Shown here: in pieces, positions 35,562 to 44,730 of the stretch
How the letters are laid out: every line of letters begins with the position of its first letter
Position numbering within the stretch: position 1 is the first letter of the stretch
Assembly: GCA_023665755.1 (NCBI GenBank)
Contig: JAMPDF010000002.1
Span: forward strand, 120,010-184,009
DNA: 64,000 nucleotides
Origin: Prevotella sp.
GTDB taxonomy: Bacteria > Bacillota_I > Bacilli_A > ML615J-28 > CAG-313
Direction: 5' to 3'
The notes under the pieces: model-generated
Told to the model about the DNA's origin: nothing
The model's input: the letters and a program-made list of their open reading frames with translations, nothing else
The model's database searches: none
Translations under genes and position numbers: made by a program

Positions 35562-38384
35562 TTACAATTGATAAAATCGCTGTAATAGATAGGTTTTCAT
35601 CTGCTGGTCAGATATGACTTGGATTTCCGCAATAATTCGGTTGATATCATGTGATTCTAAAGCCCGAATTAAATATTCATAGCTAATGTTGTTTACAATG
35701 GTATAATAGTTCTCAATCATATCCAAGGTATCTTGAATATAGGCATTTACAATTTCTTCTTGGGTATTTCTAGTGCTGATATATTGATAGTGGTGATTAT
35801 TGCTGAGGAGCTTTACCAAAGTAGTATCACGGTAATAGTAATAGGATGAAAATAACAAGTATCCACCATAATCATCCATCAATTTAATTTCCTGTAAATC
35901 AATATAAGTATTTTCTTTGGTTAGTTTAGCACCTATTCCAATTCGAATAGAAGTATCCAATCCCTGATTATAAATGGCGTTTACCGAATTTTTAAATTCA
36001 GACACACTACTTGTATAAACCATAGGTTCGATTTCATCAACCAATCCCTTCTTAATCCAAGTTTGGTAGTCTTGTAAGTGACTTTGTTTGGCATAGTTAG
36101 CGTCAGAAAGTACAGCGGCACTAATTTTGATATTTGGCCTCATTAGGCGAATAAAAGAAGATAGTCTTTCTACAAACTGATTGAGTTGTGTCATTTTAAA
36201 ATTTAACCAATTTCTGCGAACCGTCTTAGAATTGACAATATGTGTTCTTAAATCCCCTTCTAAGGAGTACATCTTCATAAATTGATTCATTGTATAGGTA
36301 GTATATCCATGATCTTCAATAGTTACATCACTAGGTATTACCTCTACGTCTAAATAACGATAGAGATTACTTGCAGGATAGCGAATAATATCATATTCGA
36401 TACCATCAAAATCATATTTTGTGAGTAATTCACCATACCAACCAACTAGTAATTCTTGAACATCTGGACTACATATATCGTAGTAATACACTTCATAGGA
36501 AGAAGATTTACTTCTTTGACCTTGATAGTTGATTTGGTAATATTCATCATGAGGCTCTTTTAAGGTAGGCACATGGGCGAAGAAAGTTTGCGTATAGGCG
36601 GTAACAGCAATTCCTAATTTATGTGCTTCACTGATAAAACAATTTAAATAATCGTGACCATATTCTCCATAATCATAATACTGAAGGGCTTCATAGGTTT
36701 GATAATATTCAGACTCATATACCATATAACCTGTACCTACTTCTAAAAATGGAGTAAGCATAATTTCGTTAATTCCCATTTGCTTAAAGTGAGTCAAGGT
36801 TTTAATAATACCATCTTTAGTGGTATCATCATAGTAATATACACCTTGGAATCGAAGAAATGGATAATACCAAACGCCCCTTGTTTGATCAATTTGGTTA
36901 TCAATCAATTGACTATATATAATATTAATATAATCCTGAATTAAATTATAATTACAATAAAATTGTTGCAAATTACAAAAATTAGTCATGTCATAGGATG
37001 TTTCTTCAATGAGTTGATCTATGGTATATAACACTGTATTGATATATTGATAATCATGAGGAATTTTATGTTCTAATTCTGTATTGAGTTCATCAATAAT
37101 GCTATTTCGTAGATTAGTATAAGCAAATAAATAGCGATATTGTTGATTTCTCCAAATTTCTATTTTTCCATTTTGAATAACTACACGATCATGAATTTCG
37201 ATATTCGCTTGAATGAAATCAGCTCCTGCGGTATGACCACTTAGGATGAAACCACCATCAGGCAAGTCCACAAGGTTATTTTTATCGATGACATATCCAT
37301 CAGAATCAACAGCAACCTCAAATCCCCATTGATTACGATTTTCAAAGTGACTAGCATCATAATGGACAATTGTATTTTCATTACGAAAACCACCATAATA
37401 TAGCTTTTCAGTATAAGTAGTATATAATAGATAGTCTTCGACAGGTCCTTTTTCTAGAGTCACCTCTTTTTTATCATAGTGGTTTATAGCGATAGGAGAA
37501 TAAGTATGTTGGTGAGCATATATATCAATATCTTCATAAGGAGATAACATTTGTGTTAATTCTTGAAGCAATTCATTTGCTAATGGCTCATTATAGGTTT
37601 GATTGATTTGTTCTAGACGAGGAATTATGGTATTTAAAGTAGATACTTTTTGATTGTATTCTTTCAGAGCAGTCATATTTTCAATCTCATCTAATACTTC
37701 ATAAAAACATGTATATAAGGTATTGTACTTAGCGATTGTCTCGTCTCGATATACAAAGATTTTTTCGCCATCATACAAGATAAAATCACCAATTTGAATT
37801 TGTTGGAGTTCGCTAACTCTTAATCCAGTAACTGATAAAACCATTCCGTTTTCGGGCATGTTTACATTTACAGCAGTATTTTCTACTTGACCATATTGAT
37901 TGATAGCAACTTCCCAGCCTGTTTCATCTGTTGGATAAGGACATTCCCATCTGTATACAGCAATGATACCATTTCTTCTTACTACATTTTGCCCAGTATT
38001 TTCAAGTTGAAATAAGGATGTATCAGTAGCAAGCGCTTGTGTTGTTTTCAAATGATAATCACTATGTGTCATAATTGGAATGGCTTCCTTTTTTTCTACC
38101 ACAAAAATAACTGCTTTAGTCTGATAGCCTTTATAAGAAATGGTTACAATTTGTTTTCCAATTTGGGAAGAATTATATCCATCAATGATAAAATCTTCTA
38201 TACGATGCTCCCTGTTATTCGTCAAATAGACCCAAAAGTGATGTTTAATATCGTTTTTTCCTTCCAATATTTCATTATCAACGACATGAACAATGAGTTT
38301 GATTGCTTTATTTTGTTTGGTACATCCATATAAGCAAATGGATAGCGTAAAGAGTAAAAATAGAATATAAATTTTTCGCAACAT
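35562..38384 (-). CDS. GHL10-type glycoside-hydrolase-like lipoprotein
   Basis: A 940-residue lipoprotein on the minus strand. The signal peptide ends in lipobox LYGC. The N-terminal half has two copies of a beta-rich module: WEVAINQYGQV to NGMVLSVTG, and FEVAVDSDGYV to GGFILSGHT, each followed by a helical spacer. The C-terminal half (about 500-860) is a TIM-barrel-like domain of the GHL10/DUF187 group: TRGVWYYPF, TLTHFKQMGINEIMLTPF, FDGIEYDIIRYP with the acidic residues at the expected strand ends, and DEIEPMVYTS. These proteins are presumed to cut glycans or peptidoglycan-linked sugars at the surface. The gene stands alone, with its own promoter upstream and a shared terminator downstream. 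Confidence 0.8.
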   Translation of the reverse strand: MLRKIYILFLLFTLSICLYGCTKQNKAIKLIVHVVDNEILEGKNDIKHHFWVYLTNNREHRIEDFIIDGYNSSQIGKQIVTISYKGYQTKAVIFVVEKKEAIPIMTHSDYHLKTTQALATDTSLFQLENTGQNVVRRNGIIAVYRWECPYPTDETGWEVAINQYGQVENTAVNVNMPENGMVLSVTGLRVSELQQIQIGDFILYDGEKIFVYRDETIAKYNTLYTCFYEVLDEIENMTALKEYNQKVSTLNTIIPRLEQINQTYNEPLANELLQELTQMLSPYEDIDIYAHQHTYSPIAINHYDKKEVTLEKGPVEDYLLYTTYTEKLYYGGFRNENTIVHYDASHFENRNQWGFEVAVDSDGYVIDKNNLVDLPDGGFILSGHTAGADFIQANIEIHDRVVIQNGKIEIWRNQQYRYLFAYTNLRNSIIDELNTELEHKIPHDYQYINTVLYTIDQLIEETSYDMTNFCNLQQFYCNYNLIQDYINIIYSQLIDNQIDQTRGVWYYPFLRFQGVYYYDDTTKDGIIKTLTHFKQMGINEIMLTPFLEVGTGYMVYESEYYQTYEALQYYDYGEYGHDYLNCFISEAHKLGIAVTAYTQTFFAHVPTLKEPHDEYYQINYQGQRSKSSSYEVYYYDICSPDVQELLVGWYGELLTKYDFDGIEYDIIRYPASNLYRYLDVEVIPSDVTIEDHGYTTYTMNQFMKMYSLEGDLRTHIVNSKTVRRNWLNFKMTQLNQFVERLSSFIRLMRPNIKISAAVLSDANYAKQSHLQDYQTWIKKGLVDEIEPMVYTSSVSEFKNSVNAIYNQGLDTSIRIGIGAKLTKENTYIDLQEIKLMDDYGGYLLFSSYYYYRDTTLVKLLSNNHHYQYISTRNTQEEIVNAYIQDTLDMIENYYTIVNNISYEYLIRALESHDINRIIAEIQVISDQQMKTYLLQRFYQL

Positions 38385-38416
38385 AAATCATTCCTTTCTC
38401 ATATTTTCTTATTTAT

Positions 38417-38445
38417 ATTATAACAAATCATTCCTCTTTTTTCAA
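38417..38445 (-). promoter_or_regulatory. Promoter of the GHL10-like gene
   Basis: On the minus strand TTGAAA (38440-38445) and TATAAT (38417-38422) with a 17-bp spacer, about 30 bp before the ATG. Confidence 0.85.
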
Positions 38446-38634
38446 TAGAAGTTCCTTTTTATGTTATACACAAATTGTACCAAACAAAAAAATCTTCTTT
38501 TTTAAAATGAAAAAAATAAAAATATTAGGAAAAATTCGGTTATAAATATGAGAGATGAGTTACTTTAAAATAGAGGATAAAAGCAATGTTCCATTGCACT
38601 TGAAAAAAGAATGAGGGTTTAAAACTCGTTTTCT
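38446..38634. other. Divergent intergenic region
   Basis: Between the promoter of the minus-strand GHL10-like gene and that of the plus-strand Nudix gene. The region is AT-rich and contains one perfect hairpin, GCAATG/CATTGC (38583-38588 with 38592-38597), about 40 bp upstream of the Nudix -35. No gene was seen. Confidence 0.4.
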
Positions 38635-38663
38635 TTGATAAATGGAGTCTATTTTGTTATAAT
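38635..38663 (+). promoter_or_regulatory. Promoter of the Nudix gene cluster
   Basis: TTGATA at 38635-38640 and TATAAT at 38658-38663 with a 17-bp spacer, 28 bp before the start codon. Confidence 0.85.
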
Positions 38664-38691
38664 ACAAGAGATGAGCAAGTAAGGAGTTTAT

Positions 38692-39558
38692 ATGCAAACA
38701 ATAGTCTATTTTGGTAGTAAGATAGAAGAAAATATATTCCAAACTAAAAGACTTTTCTCTGAGCACCCTATTCAAATGGTGTACATAGAAAAAGAACTTA
38801 CTATAGAACAATATAAAAAAATAATAGCCTCAACTACATTGATTTTTATGATCCAAAATGATTCAGAAGAACATATGCAATGGTATAAGGGTTATGTAGA
38901 AAAAATACGTGAATGTCAAAAAACAAAAGCAAAAATAGGCGAGGTGTATGTAAATATACCCAAAAAGTGGATTGTCTGGCCTCGTCATTGTGAAACATTT
39001 TTGTTAGATACATTCTTGGCACAAGGAAAGGGAAAACCTTTGGTTCTTAATATAGAATATCAAAAATGGCAAAAATATGGATTTGAACCAGGTAATAAGG
39101 CCTATTTTGATCTCGTAGATGCATTTATCCATGATTGCTATCAAGTAGAAGCAAGCGCAATGGCGATTGTAAGATATAAAGACGAAATCCTCGCTACGAT
39201 AGAAGAAATTTATGGTAAACTTGTATGTGCATTACCGAAAGGACATATAGAAAAAGCCGAAACAATAGTGGATGCGGCAATCCGAGAATGCTTAGAAGAA
39301 ACGGGTATCCATTTAGATTTAGAACAAGTTATCCAACACTTAGATGCATTTTCAATCACCTTTATCAATCATCATCTACAACTCGTCCAAAAAAGGATTT
39401 ATCCAGTCTATTTTCAAATTGACCAAAAAACATTACCACATCCTACTGAAACAAGGATTCAAAAAGCGACCTTTATGAAAATAAGTGATTTTTTACAACA
39501 ATGTCCATACGAAAATATTCGTATGCTCATTCAAACTATAGAGAAGGAGCAATCATAG
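38692..39558 (+). CDS. Nudix hydrolase with N-terminal extension
   Basis: A 288-residue protein. The Nudix domain occupies about 150-280, with the complete box running from Gly184 (GHIEKAE) through RECLEETGI to residue 206, following the GX5EX7REUXEEXGU pattern, so pyrophosphohydrolase activity is likely. The first 140 residues are not part of the standard fold. They begin with a Rossmann-like strand (TIVYFGSK) and contain a nucleoside-2-deoxyribosyltransferase-like or TIR-like pattern at best; I cannot assign them. The substrate is unknown. The gene is followed without a gap by a GrpB-like nucleotidyltransferase (TAG then ATG), so the two are coupled. Confidence 0.85.
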   Translation: MQTIVYFGSKIEENIFQTKRLFSEHPIQMVYIEKELTIEQYKKIIASTTLIFMIQNDSEEHMQWYKGYVEKIRECQKTKAKIGEVYVNIPKKWIVWPRHCETFLLDTFLAQGKGKPLVLNIEYQKWQKYGFEPGNKAYFDLVDAFIHDCYQVEASAMAIVRYKDEILATIEEIYGKLVCALPKGHIEKAETIVDAAIRECLEETGIHLDLEQVIQHLDAFSITFINHHLQLVQKRIYPVYFQIDQKTLPHPTETRIQKATFMKISDFLQQCPYENIRMLIQTIEKEQS

Positions 39559-40131
39559 ATGCAAAAAGAGTTATCCCAAATGACATTAGAAGAATTATGG
39601 CAATTGTTTCCCATTGTGCTTGTGCAACATCAAAGCAAGTGGAAAGATTGGTATCAAGAAGAAGTAGAAATCTTAAAAAGTCTTTTACCTCAAGAATCGA
39701 TATCTGCCATTTATCATATTGGCAGTACGGCTATTGATACAATTATGGCAAAACCTATCGTGGATATTTTAATAGAAGTAAACGATAACTATCCTCTAAC
39801 GACTATCAAAGATATGCTGTTGACTAAAGGCTATCTTTGCATGAATGAAAGTGAAATTCGAGTGGCGTTAAATAAAGGGTATACCAAAGATGGCTATGAT
39901 GAAAAAGTATTTCATATTCATCTTAGAAAAAAAGGAGATATTGATGAGGTGTATTTTAGAGACTATCTTTTGATGCATAAAGATATAGCTCAAGCATATG
40001 AGGCACTAAAACTATCTTTGGGACAACAATATCCCCATCATCGTGATCATTATACAGAAGGAAAAACGGATTTTGTAAAACATATAACGAATTTTGCTAA
40101 AAAACAAATACTCCATAACAATTGTGATTAG
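39559..40131 (+). CDS. GrpB/UPF0157-family nucleotidyltransferase-like protein
   Basis: A 190-residue protein of the GrpB (UPF0157) group. The core shows HIGSTAIDTIMAKPIVDILIEV, which carries the GSTA loop and DIL acidic pair of the nucleotidyltransferase fold, followed by FHIHLRKKG and a conserved RDYLLMHKD. In other bacteria this domain is sometimes fused to dephospho-CoA kinase. A specific reaction is not established. It directly abuts the Nudix gene. Confidence 0.88.
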   Translation: MQKELSQMTLEELWQLFPIVLVQHQSKWKDWYQEEVEILKSLLPQESISAIYHIGSTAIDTIMAKPIVDILIEVNDNYPLTTIKDMLLTKGYLCMNESEIRVALNKGYTKDGYDEKVFHIHLRKKGDIDEVYFRDYLLMHKDIAQAYEALKLSLGQQYPHHRDHYTEGKTDFVKHITNFAKKQILHNNCD

Positions 40132-40195
40132 CTAGTCGAAGAAAAAATATAGTTTTAATGGAACCAGATTCAAATATAGAAAGGAAAAAGCGCTC

Positions 40196-41191
40196 ATGGA
40201 TACGACCATTTTTTTCAATTATCACCTTAAAAAATATCCGGCGATGCAACTAGAAGATAAGGTGAAATTAGTCTACCAAGGTATACTTGGGCCACGTCAT
40301 CTTGATGTTATAACTGATCTAGTGCATTTACAAACAAGTATTCAAGAAGAAATAGATAAGCAACCCCATTTCAGTGAAACCTTATATGAGTGGTTGAGTC
40401 CCTGGTATCTTCGGATTCATTTGGCTCCCTATGTTCAAGCAGGGTTAGATATCACTTATCTTTTAACACATTTTCTATCTTCATCACAAGAAAATACCCC
40501 ATTAGCAGTTTATCATCAAGCCCTAGTTTTATATATAGGTGAAATACAATCCACAAGATATCAAGAGATTCCGCATCACTCTAGCATCTATCGAGATTGT
40601 TATCATCCTTGCTATAGGGTAGTTCACCGAGATATATTAACTTTTGAAATGCGTTTGATGCAACTTCAAGGATTTCTCCAACATCAAGTTTCCCAAAGCA
40701 TCATTGCCTTAGAGGGGCGTTGTGCAGCGGGGAAAACGACGCTATGTCATGCCTTAGGAGATGCATACACGATTTTGCATATGGATGATTTCTTTTTACC
40801 TACCACAAGAAAAACAAAAGAAAGATTAAGTGAAATAGGTGGTAATATCGATTATGAACTAGTATTAGAGAGTTTGCTCGAAATTAGAAAAGCATATCAA
40901 CATCATCAAAAGAAAGTGATATTACGAGTATTTAATTGTGCAACACAAACCTATAGTTGTAGAGAAATAGAACTAAAGGAGTGCGTTATAGTAGAAGGAG
41001 TATATGCTTTCCATCCCTATTTTAGAGCCCAAATAAATCGATTTGCATATGTAGAAGTGGATCAAACCACTCAATTGGCAAGAGTTCAACAGCGTAAACG
41101 GGCATTGGACTATCTTCAGTTATGGATGCCACTAGAGGAAATCTATTATAATCATATAGACGTATACGCTATTTCAGATATTATCATTTAG
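40196..41191 (+). CDS. P-loop kinase (uridine-kinase-like) with novel N-terminal domain
   Basis: A 331-residue protein. Residues about 167-331 form a uridine-kinase/PRK-like P-loop domain: GRCAAGKT at 174-181, HMDDFFLP (196-203) and VEGVYAFHPY, matching the position of the acceptor-site acids in uridine kinases. The first 165 residues are a separate helical domain with the motif YHPCYRVVHRD (136-146), which I see only as a conserved pattern and cannot assign. It probably phosphorylates a nucleoside or another small hydroxyl compound. A ribosome site AAAGGA precedes the ATG, and the following radical SAM gene lies 14 bp downstream. Confidence 0.75.
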   Translation: MDTTIFFNYHLKKYPAMQLEDKVKLVYQGILGPRHLDVITDLVHLQTSIQEEIDKQPHFSETLYEWLSPWYLRIHLAPYVQAGLDITYLLTHFLSSSQENTPLAVYHQALVLYIGEIQSTRYQEIPHHSSIYRDCYHPCYRVVHRDILTFEMRLMQLQGFLQHQVSQSIIALEGRCAAGKTTLCHALGDAYTILHMDDFFLPTTRKTKERLSEIGGNIDYELVLESLLEIRKAYQHHQKKVILRVFNCATQTYSCREIELKECVIVEGVYAFHPYFRAQINRFAYVEVDQTTQLARVQQRKRALDYLQLWMPLEEIYYNHIDVYAISDIII

Positions 41192-41205
41192 AAAGGGGAA
41201 TAAAT

Positions 41206-42075
41206 ATGCATGAAGTGTGTGCTAAATCAATTTTATCTTCACAACTTGTAATGAATATATATAGAGGATGTAGGCATGGATGTATTTATTGTGATTCTAG
41301 AAGCAAGTGCTATCAAATGCAACATGACTTTGAAGATGTAGAAGTCAAGGTCAATGCACCTGAATTATTAGAACAAACATTGCAAAGAAGAAAAAAACGA
41401 GCCATAATTGGTATGGGCTCAATGACAGATCCATATCAACCTATTGAAAAAATATATAAATTGACTGGAAAATGTTTACAAGTTATTGAAAAATATGGAT
41501 ATGGCGTGACGTTGATTACCAAGTCCTATTTGATTTTAAGGGATTTACCTATTTTAGAGCGTATTCATCAAAAGGCAAAATGTGTAGTACAAATGACTCT
41601 CACTACTATGGATGAAAGGCTAGTCAAACAAATAGAACCTTATGCTCCTACTACTAAAAGAAGAATTGAAGTATTACAAATACTTCAAGAACACCATATC
41701 CCTACTGTTGTTTGGTTATCTCCTTTTTTGCCCTTTATCAACGATAACAAAGAAAATTTTTTGGCTTTATTGCAAGCGTGTCTAGAAACTGGGGTAAAAG
41801 GGATTCTTTGCTTTGGGATAGGTCTTACTTTAAGAGAAGGCAATAGAGAATATTTTTATCAAAAATTAGACGAACTTTTTCCAGGATTAACTGAAAAATA
41901 TGTTCAAACCTATCACAATCGATATGAGGTACGTAGTGATCATCACCAAAAATATATGGCAATATTAGAAGCATTTTGCAAAGAACATGGCATTTTATAT
42001 CAAATCCAAGATATTTTTAATTATTTAAAGTATTTTGACCCAATAAGCGAGCAATTAAGATTATTTGAAGAATGA
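41206..42075 (+). CDS. SPL-like radical SAM protein
   Basis: A 289-residue radical SAM enzyme. The cluster motif CRHGCIYC gives Cys22, Cys26 and Cys29, and the SAM-binding glycine-rich strand reads IIGMGSMTDPYQP. The arrangement NIYRGCRHGCIYCDSRS matches the group annotated as SPL-family or DNA-repair-photolyase-like proteins (COG1533), which are not true spore photoproduct lyases. No auxiliary cluster is evident. The reaction is unknown. It is the last gene of the 38.7-42.1 kb group, followed by a terminator. Confidence 0.88.
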   Translation: MHEVCAKSILSSQLVMNIYRGCRHGCIYCDSRSKCYQMQHDFEDVEVKVNAPELLEQTLQRRKKRAIIGMGSMTDPYQPIEKIYKLTGKCLQVIEKYGYGVTLITKSYLILRDLPILERIHQKAKCVVQMTLTTMDERLVKQIEPYAPTTKRRIEVLQILQEHHIPTVVWLSPFLPFINDNKENFLALLQACLETGVKGILCFGIGLTLREGNREYFYQKLDELFPGLTEKYVQTYHNRYEVRSDHHQKYMAILEAFCKEHGILYQIQDIFNYLKYFDPISEQLRLFEE

Positions 42076-42085
42076 TTTCAATTGT

Positions 42086-42124
42086 AAAAGAAAACTCTTT
42101 TTATCATAAAAGGGTTTTCTTTTG
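42086..42124 (+). terminator. Intrinsic terminator after radical SAM gene
   Basis: AAAAGAAAACTCTTTT (42086-42101) pairs with AAAAGGGTTTTCTTTT (42108-42123) with one G-T pair run, ending in T residues. Confidence 0.85.
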
Positions 42125-42176
42125 GTTAAACATAAGTAATGTAGATTAAATATTTGGATGTTCTTATACGTAAGAC

Positions 42177-42205
42177 TTGAAAAAATGGAAAAAATAGTAT
42201 ATAAT
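42177..42205 (+). promoter_or_regulatory. Promoter of the DUF368-acyltransferase operon
   Basis: TTGAAA at 42177-42182 and TATAAT at 42200-42205 with a 17-bp spacer, 27 bp before the start codon. Confidence 0.85.
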
Positions 42206-42231
42206 AAACAAGATATGAAGAGGAAAAAACT

Positions 42232-43893
42232 ATGAAAAATTTAAAAATTGTTTTGAAAGGAACGATAATTGGATTTGCTAGTGTTGCTATACCAGGCCTC
42301 AGTGCAAGTACTGTTGCGATTATCCTTTGCTTATATTACAAATTGATTGACGCCATTAGTTCTATTTTGAAAGACTTCAAAACAAGTATTCGTTTCTTGT
42401 TTTTTCTATTAATTGGTTTTGGGATAGGTTCGTTAATTGGTGCCAATTTAGTTAGTATAATGTATGAAAAATATCCACTCCCTTTTGTCTTTGTTGTATT
42501 GGGATTTATTGTAGGGTCTTTTCCTAAAATGTTACGGGATTTAAAACCACATATTCGAAAATTATCGAATTGGCTTGTTGTCTTTGCCATTTGGGCGATT
42601 TTGCTTGGATTCTCTTTTGCAATTATCAAAGGAGAAGAGGTCACATTGAGTATAGGGATGCCGTTTATAGATTATGTCTTATTGGCTATTGTCGGATTCA
42701 TTACTGCGGCAACACTCGTTATACCAGGTATGGATTTTGCAATTGTCTTACTGAATTTAGGGTATTACAATGCGATTATGATGCTACTCAATGTTTGGCA
42801 AGGCAGTCATATTGTTGGGAATCTATTCATTTTATCTGTGTATCTCATTAGTTATGGGATTGGGGCATTCTTTTACTCTAAATTGATAAAAAAAGTGATT
42901 GAAAAACATGAAGTAAAGATGCAATTTGCTAGTTTTGCTTTTGTTGCCATTAGTCCTATTTTGATTATTAAGCAATGTATCATCAATAATGACTATTTTG
43001 ATGCCGGATATAGTTTTGGTCCACAATGGATAATCGCAATTGTGCTTTTCTTTGTTTCTATGTTAGCAATGATGTTAATTTATCATTTAAATAATCCCTA
43101 TGATACCCGAATAGAGGCAATGAAGAAAAGAAACTTATTACGCTTTTTCTTTACAATTGGGATTCAGATTCCAGCGGCTATTTATTATTTACTTAAAATG
43201 AGAAAAATGTTAAAAAAAGGTACGGTCTCCTTTGAAGAACGATATAATCACTGCATTCGATTGATGGGGAGAATCAATAAAGGTGGCTTTATTTACCCAC
43301 AATATTTTGGTAGAGAGCATTTGATTGATGAGGCTACCTTATATATTCCCAATCATCAAGGTCGGTATGATGGTATAGCCGTATTTACCGCATTATATGA
43401 TCATCCATGTAGTTTAGTGGCAGATAAGAGCCGAATCAATAATCCATATTACAGCACCTTTTTTCAATTGATAGAAGGAGTTTATGTAGACAGAACCAAT
43501 ATGCGCAAGCAAGTCACCTTTATCAAGGAGATGGGAGAAAGACTTGCTGAGGGGAGGAGTTTTATTGCCTTTATTGAAGGGAAACACTCTGATAATCAAA
43601 ATGAATTACAAGAATTTCAAACAGGTATTTTACGTTCTGCTTACCATAGCCATTGTCCAATTCAACCCATTGTTTTATGGGACTCTTGGAAAGTATTCTC
43701 TATTTCTTCACTGAAGAAAATTCGACCAGAGGTTCATATTTTAGAACCCATCTATTATGATGAATATAAAGATTTGAACAAAAATGAACTTGCTGATTTG
43801 ATTAAGTCGAGAATGCAAGCCAAACTAGATGAAATTCGCACCACAAAAGCAGTAGAACATACAACAAAAGAAAGGAAAATAAAAACAGAATGA
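42232..43893 (+). CDS. DUF368 (PopT-type) membrane protein fused to a PlsC-like acyltransferase
   Basis: A 553-residue fusion. Residues 1-285 form the polytopic DUF368 domain: GFASVAIPGLSASTVAIIL at 14-32 and the internal repeat LVIPGMDFAIVLLNLGYYN at 162-180. DUF368 proteins of the PopT group recycle undecaprenyl phosphate across the membrane. Residues about 335-520 form a lysophospholipid-acyltransferase domain: NHQGRYD (374-380, the H-X4-D motif with His375 and Asp380) and FIEGKHS (447-453, block III). A helical linker with two hydrophobic stretches joins them. The fusion, and the operon with a lipid kinase and a second acyltransferase, suggest coupled envelope-lipid metabolism. Its stop overlaps the lipid-kinase start by 4 bp. 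Confidence 0.85.
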   Translation: MKNLKIVLKGTIIGFASVAIPGLSASTVAIILCLYYKLIDAISSILKDFKTSIRFLFFLLIGFGIGSLIGANLVSIMYEKYPLPFVFVVLGFIVGSFPKMLRDLKPHIRKLSNWLVVFAIWAILLGFSFAIIKGEEVTLSIGMPFIDYVLLAIVGFITAATLVIPGMDFAIVLLNLGYYNAIMMLLNVWQGSHIVGNLFILSVYLISYGIGAFFYSKLIKKVIEKHEVKMQFASFAFVAISPILIIKQCIINNDYFDAGYSFGPQWIIAIVLFFVSMLAMMLIYHLNNPYDTRIEAMKKRNLLRFFFTIGIQIPAAIYYLLKMRKMLKKGTVSFEERYNHCIRLMGRINKGGFIYPQYFGREHLIDEATLYIPNHQGRYDGIAVFTALYDHPCSLVADKSRINNPYYSTFFQLIEGVYVDRTNMRKQVTFIKEMGERLAEGRSFIAFIEGKHSDNQNELQEFQTGILRSAYHSHCPIQPIVLWDSWKVFSISSLKKIRPEVHILEPIYYDEYKDLNKNELADLIKSRMQAKLDEIRTTKAVEHTTKERKIKTE

Positions 43894-44729
43894 ATTACAT
43901 ACTATACAATTCTTTATCGAACAATCAAATTGAACCAGAATACATTCAACAAGCTCGCCAAGAAAAGAGTGAGCAAAACATCATTCAAGATGTTGTAGGA
44001 TTAGATTACATAGCATTTTTTGATCATTTAAAAGAAGAAGATAGTATAACTTTAGTTGGGGGGGATGGCACCATCCATCATTTGGTGAATGCACTAGGTG
44101 ACTATCCTTTGAAAAATAAGATTTATCTGGTACCTGCAGGTACTGGAAATGATTTTTTCCATGATGTAGTAAAAGATGAAAATCAAAAACAAGTTTTGTT
44201 AAATCCATATTTAACCCATTTACCTACTGTAGAAGTGGCAGGGATGACCAAACGGTTTATCAATGGTATTGGATTTGGCATTGACGGGTATTGTTGTGAG
44301 GTAGGGGATGAACTCAAAAAAAAGTCTAATAAACCTGTTAATTATACCTCTATTGCTATTCAAGGGCTATTGTTTCATTTCAAACCCGTAAAAGCCAAAA
44401 TTACGGTAGATGGGGTAAGTGAATCGTTTGAGCACGTGTGGCTTGCACCAACAATGAAAGGACGTTATTATGGTGGTGGTATGATGATTGCTCCACATCA
44501 AGATCGAACCAATCCAGAAATGTTAACAACAGTGGTATATAAAAGTAGAAGCAAACTAAAAGCATTGATGGTGTTTCCTTCTATATTTAAAGGAGAGCAC
44601 ATTCAAAAAGAAAAGATGGTCAAAATCTTTAGGGGGAAAGAAATTCAAGTTGAATTTGATCGTCCAACAGCCTTACAAATTGATGGCGAGACGGTTAAAA
44701 ATGTAACATCTTATACTGTGCGGATTTGA
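43890..44729 (+). CDS. Diacylglycerol-kinase-type lipid kinase
   Basis: A 279-residue enzyme of the DAGK_cat/YegS family. The nucleotide-binding GGDGT lies at residues 57-61, and the second signature PAGTGNDF at 82-89. The C-terminal beta domain (FDRPTALQIDGE) closes the fold. Relatives in Gram-positive bacteria (DgkB) phosphorylate diacylglycerol released by lipoteichoic acid synthesis, returning phosphatidic acid to phospholipid synthesis. It starts inside the previous stop codon (ATGA) and is followed 1 bp later by a PlsC gene. Confidence 0.9.
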   Translation: MNYILYNSLSNNQIEPEYIQQARQEKSEQNIIQDVVGLDYIAFFDHLKEEDSITLVGGDGTIHHLVNALGDYPLKNKIYLVPAGTGNDFFHDVVKDENQKQVLLNPYLTHLPTVEVAGMTKRFINGIGFGIDGYCCEVGDELKKKSNKPVNYTSIAIQGLLFHFKPVKAKITVDGVSESFEHVWLAPTMKGRYYGGGMMIAPHQDRTNPEMLTTVVYKSRSKLKALMVFPSIFKGEHIQKEKMVKIFRGKEIQVEFDRPTALQIDGETVKNVTSYTVRI

Positions 44730-44730
44730 T

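Noticed and set aside
41206..42075. Genuine spore photoproduct lyase
   Set aside because: The protein matches the wider SPL-like radical SAM group, and the specific SplB features could not be seen.
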